Positions 1 to 10,365 of a stretch of 16,564 bases of DNA are shown one piece after another (position 1 is the first letter of the stretch; each line of letters opens with the position of its first letter). The notes beneath the pieces were generated by a model. That model was given only the letters and a program-made list of their open reading frames with translations. It did not search any database and had not been told where the DNA came from. This DNA comes from Actinomycetota bacterium (GTDB lineage Bacteria > Actinomycetota > Actinomycetes > Nanopelagicales > Nanopelagicaceae), in assembly GCA_027731885.1 (NCBI GenBank), contig JAQCAO010000016.1, positions 1 to 16,564 of the forward strand, given 5' to 3'. The position numbers and the translations under genes were made by a program.

Positions 1-521
1 TTAGCAAGAACGGTCTGGCACCCTGGGCACCAGTTAACAGCGCTATCTTTACGATAAGCCAGACCACGTTTGTGTAGCTCGATAAATAGCCATTGATTCC
101 ACTTGTAATACTCTGGATCGCAAGTATTAAAGACGCGATCCCAGTCAAATGAACATGCATAACGGCGCATTGAGGCTTTCTGCGTTGCAATATTTTCATA
201 AGTCCAGATCCGCGGATCCTCATTACGTTTTATCGCTGCATTTTCAGCCGGCAGCCCAAAGGCATCCCACCCAATTGGGTGCATTACATTAAAGCCCTTT
301 TGGATCCAGTAACGCGCGATAACATCGCCGAGCGCATATGCCTCGGCATGGCCCATATGTAAATCACCTGATGGATACGGAAACATATCTAAGACATATT
401 TCTTTGGCCGCTTATCGTCGGTGCGGCCAGATTTAAAGGGTTCGATTACATCCCAAATTGGTAGCCACTTCTCTTGCACATAGGCAAAGTCATATGCCTG
501 ATGTTCTTGTGAAGTGCTCAT
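1..521 (-). CDS. leuS: Leucyl-tRNA synthetase, N-terminal part (3' end outside the window)
   Basis: The gene encodes the class Ia enzyme that charges tRNA-Leu with leucine in the cytoplasm. Only the first 173 codons are here; the gene runs off the left edge. From the ATG at 521 the protein has the HIGH-type ATP-binding signature HMGH at residues 55-58, preceded by the family motif MFPYPSG (46-52), then [11 protein letters not shown] near residue 80, and NWCPGCQ near the window edge, a zinc-site motif of bacterial LeuRS. The start is supported by a purine-rich AGAGAG directly upstream and by the usual N-terminal length. The gene lies 19 bp downstream of the dehydrogenase gene on the same strand, so the two are probably co-transcribed. 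A TAAACT hexamer also sits 6 nt before the ATG, so an additional leaderless transcript is possible. Nothing looks broken. Confidence 0.97.
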   Translation of the reverse strand, partial: MSTSQEHQAYDFAYVQEKWLPIWDVIEPFKSGRTDDKRPKKYVLDMFPYPSGDLHMGHAEAYALGDVIARYWIQKGFNVMHPIGWDAFGLPAENAAIKRNEDPRIWTYENIATQKASMRRYACSFDWDRVFNTCDPEYYKWNQWLFIELHKRGLAYRKDSAVNWCPGCQTVLA

Positions 522-540
522 CTCTCTAGTTTATCGGGCT

Positions 541-1455
541 TTAGCCCCAAGATATGCCAGTCAGTTCTTCGCTAACGCTCCATAAATCCTTAGCTAAACG
601 TTGATCATATGCAATCGCTGCCGCACGAGTGAGTTTTGGAAATCCACGCATCTCTAGAAATCCATCTGGGCCAATATACGAGGCTCCATAAAGTCCGGGG
701 TAAGTAGCAGCGCATAAGGTTGGTAGCGCTCCACGTTGGGCGCTCTGCGCAAAAATTGCATTTGCTAGCGCGCCGGCACGATCTTGAATAGACGCCCCAG
801 CCACTAAATTTGTATCTGCATAACCAGGATGGGCAGCTACTGCTTCCAGATTCCAATTGTTACGAATCTGGCGACGTTCTAATTCGTGGATAAATAGCAA
901 GTTAGCTAATTTACTAAATGCGTAGGCTGACCAAGGGTTATATGCCCCTACTCCTTTAGCCTTATTGCGTAAATCATCGATTGAGTAATTTGCAATGCGG
1001 GCGGTGCGATGCATCTGCGATGAAACGGAAACGACGCGGTTTTTAATCTGCTTCTGCAATAAACCGGTGAGCGCAAAATGCCCTAGGTGATTTGTGCCGA
1101 CCTGCAATTCGAAGTGATCTTTAGTCAATGAAAATGGCGTACCCATGACGCCAGCATTTAAAATTAATACATCAATCGAAGATGTAAATTCCTTAGCAAA
1201 ATTTCGAACCGATGAGAGATCAGCTAAATCCAACAGCTTAAACTTAACCCGCTCATTGGCGAACTCAGCGACAGTTGCAGCGCCCTTGGCAGCGCTGCGT
1301 GCGGTAATAGTTACATGCGCTCCAGCCCGAGCTAATTCGCGAGCCGCTTCTTTTCCAATTCCGCTAGTTCCACCAGTGATTAAAAATCTCTGCCCGGTTA
1401 AGTCTGGAATATCAGATGCGCTCCAGCCTCTTGGAATTGTGGTGACGCTAGACAT
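541..1455 (-). CDS. Short-chain dehydrogenase/reductase (SDR), retinol dehydrogenase/protochlorophyllide reductase-like
   Basis: This 304-residue protein is a single-domain NAD(P)-dependent oxidoreductase with a Rossmann fold. The nucleotide-binding motif TGGTSGIG is at residues 27-34, followed by an R-S pair (53-54) after the second strand, which in this family often favours NADPH. NAGV is at 100-103, a catalytic serine is at about 146 (SVSS), and the catalytic Y178xxxK182 is present in YAFSK. The whole tetrad can be seen, so the enzyme should be active. Its length and the extended C-terminal region after residue 200 resemble the retinol dehydrogenase/WW-oxidoreductase-like branch of the SDRs rather than FabG. 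The substrate cannot be read from the sequence. An AAGGA Shine-Dalgarno 6 nt before the ATG supports the start. It sits between tRNA-Ala and leuS, a position that gives no clear functional hint. Confidence 0.9.
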   Translation of the reverse strand: MSSVTTIPRGWSASDIPDLTGQRFLITGGTSGIGKEAARELARAGAHVTITARSAAKGAATVAEFANERVKFKLLDLADLSSVRNFAKEFTSSIDVLILNAGVMGTPFSLTKDHFELQVGTNHLGHFALTGLLQKQIKNRVVSVSSQMHRTARIANYSIDDLRNKAKGVGAYNPWSAYAFSKLANLLFIHELERRQIRNNWNLEAVAAHPGYADTNLVAGASIQDRAGALANAIFAQSAQRGALPTLCAATYPGLYGASYIGPDGFLEMRGFPKLTRAAAIAYDQRLAKDLWSVSEELTGISWG

Positions 1456-1503
1456 TTATATTCCTTACTTAATTGCTACATTGGTTAATAACTAACTTTT
1501 AAG

Positions 1504-1576
1504 TGGAGATAAGGGGATTCGAACCCCTGACCTCTTCCATGCCATGGAAGCGCGCTACCAACTGCGCCATATCCCC
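1504..1576 (-). tRNA. tRNA-Ala (anticodon GGC)
   Basis: Read on the minus strand, the 73-nt sequence folds as a standard cloverleaf. The seven-base acceptor stem begins GGGG and pairs with TATCTCC at the 3' end. It includes a G3:U70 wobble pair, the identity element for alanyl-tRNA synthetase. The anticodon stem CTTCC/GGAAG encloses loop ATGGCAT, giving anticodon GGC, which reads GCC and GCU codons. The T arm has the canonical GGTTCGAATCC. The discriminator base is A73. The bases that follow are CTT, so CCA is not encoded and must be added after transcription. It lies 32 bp downstream of the phosphatase gene and 48 bp upstream of the SDR gene on the same strand; no strong promoter of its own is evident. 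Confidence 0.97.
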
Positions 1577-1608
1577 TTTAATTACCCGCCGTTAGCGAGA
1601 AGGTAACT

Positions 1609-2277
1609 CTAGCGCACGTGATCTGGCACATCAGCACCAGATTCTTCGCCAAATACCGGCTCCATAATAGATCCAGCGTTATGTTCGGCGAGATGCCAAC
1701 CCTTTGGGCTGGTCTGCAAAATTGACCAACGCGCATTAGATAGTCCACCGATCTTTCCCCAGTGAGCCATCGGCAAATGTAAATAGTGGCCAATTAAACA
1801 GCGCGCTGTGCCGCCGTGAGTTGCGATGACGATTAATTGGTTCTCTTTATCTCCCAGAAATTCATCAATGGCCGCGCTGGCACGAGCAGCAACTTCGCTA
1901 CGCCGCTCACCAATTGTTCCGGCCGGATTATCGTTGCCATCTATCCAGCGAATTAAATTTTCTAAATCAGCGGCGCGATTTTCTGCACCAGTCTTACCCT
2001 CCCAATGTCCGCCATTGATCTCACGTAAACGCTCGTCGACCAAGACTTCCATATTTATAATCTCACCTAACTTTGAAGCGGTCTCCCGCGCACGTGAGAG
2101 ATCGCTAGATAAAATTGCTGTCGGTTCCATTCCCGCAATGATTGGTGCGGCAAGTTCGGCTTGGTATATACCGACGCTATTTAACTCAATATCAGAATGT
2201 CCTTGAAAGCGATTTACAACGTTCCAATCAGTTTGGCCATGGCGCCATAAAAGTATGCGATTGTTCTTACCCGCCAT
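1609..2277 (-). CDS. Histidine phosphatase of the phosphoglycerate mutase-like family, GpgP-like
   Basis: A 222-residue enzyme of the histidine phosphatase superfamily. Counting from the chosen start, the phosphorylated histidine is H13 in the RHG motif, R62 is in SSDLSRARET, the acid E86 is in LREINGGHWEG, and the second histidine H154 is in ATHGG, so all catalytic residues are present. The C-terminal LPMAHWGKIGG segment and the gene order nadD-rsfS-phosphatase match, from memory, the mycobacterial glucosyl-3-phosphoglycerate phosphatase GpgP. Whether this organism makes glucosylglycerate is unknown, so the substrate is inferred and a broader phosphoglycerate phosphatase role is equally possible. 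I prefer the ATG at 2277 over the in-frame ATG at 2286, because the AAGGA upstream is 11 nt from the former and only 2 nt from the latter. The gene overlaps rsfS by 11 bp. Confidence 0.9.
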   Translation of the reverse strand: MAGKNNRILLWRHGQTDWNVVNRFQGHSDIELNSVGIYQAELAAPIIAGMEPTAILSSDLSRARETASKLGEIINMEVLVDERLREINGGHWEGKTGAENRAADLENLIRWIDGNDNPAGTIGERRSEVAARASAAIDEFLGDKENQLIVIATHGGTARCLIGHYLHLPMAHWGKIGGLSNARWSILQTSPKGWHLAEHNAGSIMEPVFGEESGADVPDHVR

Positions 2278-2644
2278 TTGCCACATTTTCCTTTACTACA
2301 TCTAATTCAATTGTTGGACAATCATTCCAGAGGCGATCGAGCATGTAATAACGGCGTAACTCTGCGCTTTGGATATGTACTACTAAATCAGAGTAGTCGA
2401 GCAAGATCCATTCATCCGTACCTTCGCGCCGGGCTGGTTTTTCGCCTAATAAGCGGAGCTTCTCTTCAACTTCATCAGCGATGGCATCTACTTGGCGCAT
2501 ATTTGCACCGGTAGCAATTAAGAACACCTCAGATAAAACCATTTGATCAGATAGATCAATAGCGATCATCTCTGTGCCAAATTTATCGGCGATTGCGCGA
2601 GCTGCAACCTGGGTCAATTCGGTAACGCTCTTACTTGCTGGCAT
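2267..2644 (-). CDS. rsfS: Ribosomal silencing factor RsfS (Iojap/DUF143 family)
   Basis: This 125-residue protein belongs to the RsfS family, which binds ribosomal protein uL14 on the 50S subunit and blocks subunit joining when nutrients are short. The family core is intact: an N-terminal helical stretch (residues 8-22), the strand region MIAIDLSD, the ATG segment near residue 46, and the hallmark C-terminal block with EWILLDYSDLVVHI (78-91) and RRYYMLDRLW. The length is typical for the family. The start overlaps nadD by 14 bp, and an AAGGAG at 2655-2660, 10 nt before the ATG, supports it. The three-gene string nadD-rsfS-phosphatase with overlapping ends is a common actinobacterial arrangement and implies one transcript and translational coupling. 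Confidence 0.95.
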   Translation of the reverse strand: MPASKSVTELTQVAARAIADKFGTEMIAIDLSDQMVLSEVFLIATGANMRQVDAIADEVEEKLRLLGEKPARREGTDEWILLDYSDLVVHIQSAELRRYYMLDRLWNDCPTIELDVVKENVANGG

Positions 2645-3185
2645 ACAGGTGGTGCTCCTTTATATAAGTTGCTACATGAGGTGATACAGATTCAAGATCT
2701 CCAGCGCGTATTTGCGTTGCAGAAATATTTAGCGCGTCGATATCCAGAGTTGGTGAGCCCGGAAATTCTGGACGATCGATAACTATAAACTCGACCATAT
2801 CCTGTAATTCGCGGGTGCGATGCCACTGATCTATCTTGGCAAAGGCATCGGTACCGATAATGAGCGCGATTTCATCTCCTGGATAGCTCTTGGCAACCGC
2901 TTCGACAGTATCAATTGTAAAACTTGGTCCTTGGCGCAGAATCTCAATCGGATTTACCTCAACTTTACTGGAAACTGCAGCAGGTAAATCCTTTAAAGCT
3001 AACTGACACATTGCGCGACGATCACTTGGCGATGCCACTGTCTGCACATCTCGCAGCTGAGGCTGACCTGCAGGAATCAAGAGAATGTGATCAGCTAACT
3101 TACGAGAAATGATCTCTGAGATAACGTGCAGGTGGCCGATATGTATCGGGTCAAATGTGCCGCCGTAGATTGCAATCTTTGCCAT
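2631..3185 (-). CDS. nadD: Nicotinate-nucleotide adenylyltransferase
   Basis: NadD adenylates nicotinate mononucleotide with ATP to form deamido-NAD in the cytoplasm, the next-to-last step of NAD synthesis. The protein has 184 residues. It carries the nucleotidyltransferase signature GGTFDPIHIGH at residues 8-18, with the HxGH catalytic pair, and the C-terminal ISATQIR motif at 154-160 that binds the ATP phosphates. GTDAF (111-115) is the expected substrate-pocket stretch. The start is fixed by an in-frame TAA only three codons upstream. No Shine-Dalgarno is visible before the ATG; instead an A+T-rich segment with a TAATTA hexamer 7 nt upstream suggests leaderless transcription, weakly supported. 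It heads the nadD-rsfS-phosphatase group. Linkage to ligA, an NAD-consuming ligase, is noted but may be only conserved synteny. Confidence 0.96.
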   Translation of the reverse strand: MAKIAIYGGTFDPIHIGHLHVISEIISRKLADHILLIPAGQPQLRDVQTVASPSDRRAMCQLALKDLPAAVSSKVEVNPIEILRQGPSFTIDTVEAVAKSYPGDEIALIIGTDAFAKIDQWHRTRELQDMVEFIVIDRPEFPGSPTLDIDALNISATQIRAGDLESVSPHVATYIKEHHLYASK

Positions 3186-3217
3186 ATTAAATTAATTAAG
3201 ACCCAGCAACCTGGTCT
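3186..3217 (-). terminator. Hairpin plus T-rich tract between the small membrane gene and nadD; possible weak terminator
   Basis: Read on the minus strand, AGACCAG (3211-3217 and outward pairing bases) and CTGGGTCT (to 3199) form a 7-bp stem with one bulged C and a 4-nt loop. It is followed at once by TTAATTAATTT. This is the form of a weak intrinsic terminator placed 6 nt after the stop codon of the small membrane gene. The tract also holds a TAATTA hexamer (3193-3198) exactly 7 nt before the nadD ATG, which could be a -10 element. The T tract is interrupted by A residues, so termination would be partial at best. Confidence 0.35.
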
Positions 3218-3222
3218 AGCGA

Positions 3223-3345
3223 TTAATCGTTATCTAGGCGAAGTACAAGATAGAGAAAGATTACAAAAACTATGAAGGTTCCGATTCCAAATGCATATGG
3301 TGGAGCAGGAAGTTCACGAAGAGATTCGGCTGAGGCGATAAGCAT
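3223..3345 (-). CDS. Small single-pass membrane protein, 40 residues, unknown function
   Basis: This is an open frame of 40 codons plus TAA in the gap between ligA and nadD. The protein starts MLIASAESLRELPAPP, then has the motif PYAFGIGTF (residues 16-24), a hydrophobic helix rich in V, F, I and L (about 20-35), and the short charged tail RLDND. From memory, many actinobacteria carry a short membrane protein upstream of nadD with a similar PP-x-x-FG-x-G-x-F start of the membrane helix, which supports a real gene. The start ATG lies 9 bp after the ligA stop codon; the upstream sequence GGGTAG is only a partial Shine-Dalgarno, so translation is probably coupled to ligA. The topology is likely N-terminus out or in without a cleaved signal; this cannot be decided from the sequence. 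No function is known to me. Confidence 0.75.
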   Translation of the reverse strand: MLIASAESLRELPAPPYAFGIGTFIVFVIFLYLVLRLDND

Positions 3346-3354
3346 GGGTACAGA

Positions 3355-6445
<3,091 letters not shown>

Positions 6446-6449
<4 letters not shown>

Positions 6450-7579
6450 TTCTGGTTAGCCGCCCGTCCGCGCGCAATAACTGTAGGAAGTACAGATAGC
6501 GCAAAATCTACATCTGCTTGCGTCGTATTGGCTCCTAATGAGAAGCGCAACGATGATTGCGCGGTAATTTCATTGTGTCCCATCGCAAGTAATACGTGTG
6601 AAGGGCGATGAACTCCCGCGCTGCACGCTGCACCTGTAGAACAAGAGACGTTTTCAGAATCCATCAAGAGAAGTAGCGAATCACTCTGGGTACCTGGAAA
6701 TGTAACGTTGACGATTCCGGGTAAACGTTCGGCAGCCACACCATTTATATAAGCATCAGGTACTGACGCGGCCAGCCCCGCTTCAAATCTTTCGCGCAAC
6801 TTTGCAACTTCTTCTGCGCGATATTGATTGCTAGCAACAGCTGCTGCGAAGGCAACTATCGATGGCGCATTTAGCGTGCCGCTGCGAATTTCGCGCTCCT
6901 GCCCACCGCCGTGCAACAGAGCGGGAATTTCATAAGCGCGGCGCAGAATCAAAGCACCGATGCCATGCGGTCCCCCAACTTTATGGCCGCTGAGCGCCAT
7001 AGAAGTTACTCCTAATTCTTTATAAGAAAGAGTTGATTTGGTAAATGATTGCACCGCATCGGTGTGTACCGGAATCTCACCCGCTAACTTAACAACTTCG
7101 CCTACTGGTTGAATAACGCCAGTTTCATTGTTGGAGTGCATCACCGCAATCACGGCTATTTCGCCACCACGTTTTTCGATCAGCTCTTTTAAGAAATCTA
7201 GGTTAATCACGCCATTTGTATCAACTGGAATCTCAATCAGTTCTGCGCCTTCGTGTTCTACCAACCAGCGCGCTGGATCAAGTACTGCGTGGTGTTCAAC
7301 TGAACTGATGACAATTACTTTCTTGCCAGATTTCCAGAACAAACCTTTGATTGCAGCGTTATCGGCCTCAGTACCAGAACCGGTAAAGATGACTTCAGAT
7401 GGCAGGCAACCAAGCGCTTTAGCGATTACCTCGCGCGCATCTTCCACATCTTTGCGCGTTGAACGCCCTTCAGTGTGAAGCGATGATGGGTTCCCGACTT
7501 TACGTAGAGCGATCTGCATGGCGTCTAGAGCGACATCAAAGATCGGCGTAGTTGCCGCATGATCTAGGTAGACGCTCAT
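6446..7579 (-). CDS. iscS: Cysteine desulfurase, IscS/NifS type
   Basis: This PLP enzyme removes sulfur from L-cysteine as an enzyme-bound persulfide for tRNA thiolation and possibly Fe-S clusters. The 377-residue protein has YLDHAATTP at residues 4-12, H96 in the VEHHAVL motif, D174 and Q177 in HTDAVQ, the PLP lysine K200 in SGHKVGGPHGIG, and the catalytic cysteine C319 in the GAACSAG loop. This is the class I (NifS/IscS) form, not the SufS form. In mycobacteria a homologue at this locus supplies sulfur to tRNA modification, and the 4-bp overlap with mnmA suggests the same here. There is no Shine-Dalgarno before the ATG; a TAGACT hexamer lies 6 nt upstream, so a leaderless start inside the operon is possible. 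The etfA stop codon is 26 bp upstream. Confidence 0.95.
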
Positions 7580-7605
7580 TGGAGCAGTCTAGATCACTGG
7601 CGGAA

Positions 7606-8559
7606 TTAACTCTTTTTTGCGCTGATGCCCGTTGTCGCCTGCGGCAGAACGTTGAAGAGATCACCGATAACGCCAAAATCTGCGATATCAAAGAGTGGGG
7701 CTTCGGGATCTTTATTTACAACAACGATCGTCTTTGAAGTCTGCATTCCTGCGCGGTGTTGAATCGCACCTGAGATTCCACACGCTACATAAAGTTGTGG
7801 GCTAACCGACTTTCCAGTCTGACCAACTTGATGTGAATGTGGATACCAACCAGCATCGGTTGCCGCACGTGATGCGCCAACGGCTGCACCAAGTGAATCT
7901 GCAAAACTCTCAACCGCTGCAAAATCACCATTGGTTCCGCGTCCACCAGAGACAACGATATTTGCCTCAGTTAACTCCGGACGACCACCTTTTACAGGAG
8001 GTTGCGACGATGAAATTACTGAGTGCTTTGCGGCGTTGCTTATTTCTGCCGTTGCACTTTCAATAGCAGGTGATGCGCTGCTTAAATCTGCTTCAACGCT
8101 ATTTGGGCGAAGAGTAATAACCGGAGTTCCATTGGAAACTCTTGATTGAACAGTTGTTGATCCACCGAATACCAATTGTGTCGCAGTGATATCTGCAGAA
8201 ACATCAACGGCATCAGTAATGATTCCTGATTCTGTTAAAACCGCAACGCGTGCAGCAACTTCTTTGCCGAAGGCATGGGATGCGATCAATAGCGCTGCTG
8301 GTGACTTGCTTTTAACTAATTGCGCCAGCGCATCTGCAACTGCCGGAACCCCGTGCTTTGCAAAATCTGCTGATTCAACCACCAATATATTTGCAATGGG
8401 ACCTTGGTTTACCGTTGCCGCAAGTGCTGCGCCTTTACCGGCATCGCCAAATACAACTGCAGTAACAGAGCCAATACGGGCAGCAACTGTTGCTAGTTCA
8501 GCGGTAGTTTTACTCGCCTTATCTCCTGCGAAATCTGCCAGGATAAATACGTTGCTCAT
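7606..8559 (-). CDS. etfA: Electron transfer flavoprotein, alpha subunit
   Basis: EtfA forms a heterodimer with EtfB and binds the FAD that takes electrons from acyl-CoA and other flavin dehydrogenases. The protein has 317 residues. The N-terminal domain spans about 1-190; the C-terminal FAD domain starts near 196 and carries the family signature: GGRGTNG (205-211), R231, [11 protein letters not shown] (244-254), GISGAIQH (261-268) with the FAD-contacting histidine, and [15 protein letters not shown] (276-290) near the end. All the usual FAD contacts are seen. The start overlaps the etfB stop by 4 bp (ATGA). The partner etfB lies directly upstream in the usual order. The closest electron sources (dehydrogenases) and the ETF:quinone oxidoreductase are not in this window. 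Confidence 0.97.
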   Translation of the reverse strand: MSNVFILADFAGDKASKTTAELATVAARIGSVTAVVFGDAGKGAALAATVNQGPIANILVVESADFAKHGVPAVADALAQLVKSKSPAALLIASHAFGKEVAARVAVLTESGIITDAVDVSADITATQLVFGGSTTVQSRVSNGTPVITLRPNSVEADLSSASPAIESATAEISNAAKHSVISSSQPPVKGGRPELTEANIVVSGGRGTNGDFAAVESFADSLGAAVGASRAATDAGWYPHSHQVGQTGKSVSPQLYVACGISGAIQHRAGMQTSKTIVVVNKDPEAPLFDIADFGVIGDLFNVLPQATTGISAKKS

Positions 8560-9338
8560 ATCAACTTCTTCTCTGCTAGGAAATTAACTAACGCTTCTCC
8601 GCCATTACCTTCATCAGTAACTTTGACTCCTGCGGCGCGAGCTGGCCGCGGCGTTGCATCTTTAACTTGCGACCAAGCGCTCTGTGATGAAATGCCTACT
8701 GCTGCTAAATCACGTTGTGCAATGGTCTTCTTCTTTGCCGACATGATGCCTTTAAAGGATGGGTACCGGGGCTCGTTAATTTTCTCAACAACGCTAATGA
8801 CGCAAGGAAATGGTGCTGAAATTTCATCAACGCCCGCTTCTGTCACACGAGTAATCGCAACTTTTCCAGCAGGATCGACGGTGACCTTAGAAGCAAAAGT
8901 TAACTGTGCCCAACCCAAGCGAGCGCTGATCATCGCCGGAACAACGCTCATTCGCGCATCAGTTGATTCTGTTCCGCAGATAACAAGGTCATATCCACCA
9001 TCGCTAATTACCTTCGCAAGGACTGCTGAAGTTGCCAAGGCATCTGCGCCAGCGAGTGCGCCATCGGTAATTAAGATCGCATCATTTGCACCCATTGAAA
9101 GCGCTTTACGAACGGCTTCAGTTGCGCGCTCTGGTCCCATTGAAATAACTGTGACGGTATTTGCTCCGCCTTCTTCATTTCCACCATGTGCTTCGCAGAT
9201 ACGCAGCGCTTCTTCGACTGCATATTCATCTAAATCATTTAGTACCGCGTCAACGCTCTCGCGATCGAGAAGGCCATTGACCATCTTCTTCTCTGCCCAC
9301 GAATCCGGAACCTGCTTTACACACACTGCGATCTTCAT
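8556..9338 (-). CDS. etfB: Electron transfer flavoprotein, beta subunit
   Basis: EtfB pairs with EtfA and holds the structural AMP. From the ATG at 9338 the protein has 260 residues and starts MKIAVCVKQVPDS, the standard EtfB N-terminus. LDEYAVEEALR (36-46) and the AMP-binding region TDGALAGADALATS (91-104) followed by VICGTESTDA (119-128) are typical, as is the RYPSFKGIMSAKKK segment (191-204), which holds the partner-recognition loop region. A longer frame can be read from a TTG at 9374, but those 12 residues do not fit the family and would overlap the promoter, so I reject it. There is no Shine-Dalgarno; a TTGTTA-17-TAACAT promoter ends 7 nt before the ATG, which indicates leaderless mRNA. 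It is the first gene of the etfBA-desulfurase-mnmA-ligA string and is divergent from fabD. Confidence 0.97.
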   Translation of the reverse strand: MKIAVCVKQVPDSWAEKKMVNGLLDRESVDAVLNDLDEYAVEEALRICEAHGGNEEGGANTVTVISMGPERATEAVRKALSMGANDAILITDGALAGADALATSAVLAKVISDGGYDLVICGTESTDARMSVVPAMISARLGWAQLTFASKVTVDPAGKVAITRVTEAGVDEISAPFPCVISVVEKINEPRYPSFKGIMSAKKKTIAQRDLAAVGISSQSAWSQVKDATPRPARAAGVKVTDEGNGGEALVNFLAEKKLI

Positions 9339-9345
9339 ACGGCAG

Positions 9346-9374
9346 ATGTTACTGGTGAGTAGAATTTTTAACAA
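9346..9374 (-). promoter_or_regulatory. Sigma-70-type promoter of etfB, giving a leaderless transcript
   Basis: On the minus strand a -35 box TTGTTA (9369-9374) is followed by a 17-bp spacer and a -10 box TAACAT (9346-9351). The ATG of etfB begins 7 nt after the -10 box, the distance at which transcription normally starts. The mRNA should therefore begin at or within a base or two of the start codon, which fits the absence of a Shine-Dalgarno. The spacing is ideal and the -10 has the conserved TA...T. Predicted from the sequence only. Confidence 0.6.
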
Positions 9375-9443
9375 TCCGAAATTTGCCAGCGCAGCAGCGA
9401 ATCAAACGACGCTGAAGCAGTAATTACCGACCCGGTTTACCCT

Positions 9444-9449
9444 TAATAT
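9444..9449 (+). promoter_or_regulatory. -10 element of fabD promoter, probably leaderless
   Basis: TAATAT on the plus strand lies 7 nt before the fabD ATG, the same geometry as at etfB. No Shine-Dalgarno precedes fabD. No convincing -35 box is found 16-18 bp upstream (the hexamer there is TAATTA), so an activator or an alternative recognition mode may be needed. The promoter faces away from the etfB promoter within the same 118-bp gap. Confidence 0.42.
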
Positions 9450-9456
9450 CTAATCT

Positions 9457-10365
9457 ATGCTCGCACTTATCGCACCCGGTCAGGGAGCCCAAACTCCGGG
9501 GATGCTCGAGCCTTGGTTAAGTGATCCATCCGCCAAGGAGTTGCTTGCACAATGGTCGGCGCAGATCGATCTCGATTTATTGCGCCTTGGTACGACTGCT
9601 GATGCTGATGAAATTAAAGACACCGCCAACGCCCAACCGTTGATTGTTGCGGCAGGGTTATTGGGTGCACGCGCGCTTGGCAGCGCAAAGATTGCGATCG
9701 TCGCTGGCCATTCCGTTGGTGAAATTACGGCGGCGGCAATCGCTGGAGTGATTGATGAAGTAGATGCGATGAAGTTGGTTCGCACCCGTGGTTCAGAAAT
9801 GGCCAAAGCGGCAGCCCTTGCACCTGCCGGAATGTCTGCAGTCCTTGGCGGAGATCGTGAAGTTGTTCTGCGTGCGATCGCTGATTTGGGGTTGGTAGCA
9901 GCAAATGACAATGGCGCGGGACAGATCGTTGCCGCTGGAGATTTAGATGCGCTCGCCAAGTTAGCGCCAGAAGGAGCACGGGTTCGCGCCTTAGCTGTTG
10001 CCGGTGCCTTCCACACCTCTTATATGCAACCTGCGGTAGAGCCGCTGCGCGAAATTGCCGCAAAGATTTCGGTTCGTTCAAGTAACTGCCCAGTCATATC
10101 AAATAAAGATGGTGCCGTTTTGCAAGATGGGCGCGAGATTTTAGATCGTATCGTCGCGCAGATTTCTAACCCTGTGCGCTGGGATCTTTGTATGACCACG
10201 CTATCTCGCCACATTTCTGGCGCGGTTGAAGTTCCGCCAGCGGGAACTCTCGTTGGATTGTTAAAGCGCGCGGTACCAATTATTGAAACTTTCGCCTTAA
10301 AGAGCGCAGAAGATGTCACACTTGCCAAGGAATTTATCGTGCGCCATCAAGATGAGGTTATGTAA
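9457..10365 (+). CDS. fabD: Malonyl-CoA:ACP transacylase FabD
   Basis: FabD moves the malonyl group from CoA to acyl carrier protein, supplying extender units for fatty-acid synthesis in the cytoplasm. The 302-residue protein shows GQGAQ at residues 8-12, the nucleophile S86 in GHSVGE (84-89), R111 in VRTRGSEM, and the catalytic H186 in GAFHTSYM; the motif set is complete. The length is normal. It is the first gene of the cluster fabD-fabH-acpP-fabF-accD6. The stop codon and the fabH start share one base (TAATG). The start is set by the conserved N-terminus LIAPGQGAQ and by the lack of room upstream. In Streptomyces a regulator gene (fasR) precedes fabD; here its place is taken by the divergent etfB. 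Confidence 0.97.
   Translation: MLALIAPGQGAQTPGMLEPWLSDPSAKELLAQWSAQIDLDLLRLGTTADADEIKDTANAQPLIVAAGLLGARALGSAKIAIVAGHSVGEITAAAIAGVIDEVDAMKLVRTRGSEMAKAAALAPAGMSAVLGGDREVVLRAIADLGLVAANDNGAGQIVAAGDLDALAKLAPEGARVRALAVAGAFHTSYMQPAVEPLREIAAKISVRSSNCPVISNKDGAVLQDGREILDRIVAQISNPVRWDLCMTTLSRHISGAVEVPPAGTLVGLLKRAVPIIETFALKSAEDVTLAKEFIVRHQDEVM

Noticed and set aside
536..547. Hairpin GGGCT-TT-AGCCC at the end of the SDR gene as a terminator
   Set aside because: The stem has only a 2-nt loop, is not followed by a T run on the minus strand, and leuS begins 14 bp further on, so co-transcription is more likely.
1609..2286. Phosphatase start at ATG 2286
   Set aside because: AAGGA is only 2 nt from this ATG, too close for use; the ATG at 2277 has workable spacing. 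The alternative changes only three residues.
8556..9374. Longer etfB starting at TTG 9374
   Set aside because: The extra 12 residues do not fit the EtfB N-terminus and would cover the promoter; MKIAVCVKQ at 9338 is the family start.
8623..9423. 266-codon open frame on the plus strand
   Set aside because: It is antisense to etfB and etfA coding sequence, which carry clear family motifs. The translation is low-complexity (A, S and T rich) and has no recognisable domain.
9480..10016. 178-codon open frame on the minus strand
   Set aside because: It lies wholly inside fabD on the opposite strand; its alanine/proline/serine-rich translation matches no family and reflects codon bias of the real gene.
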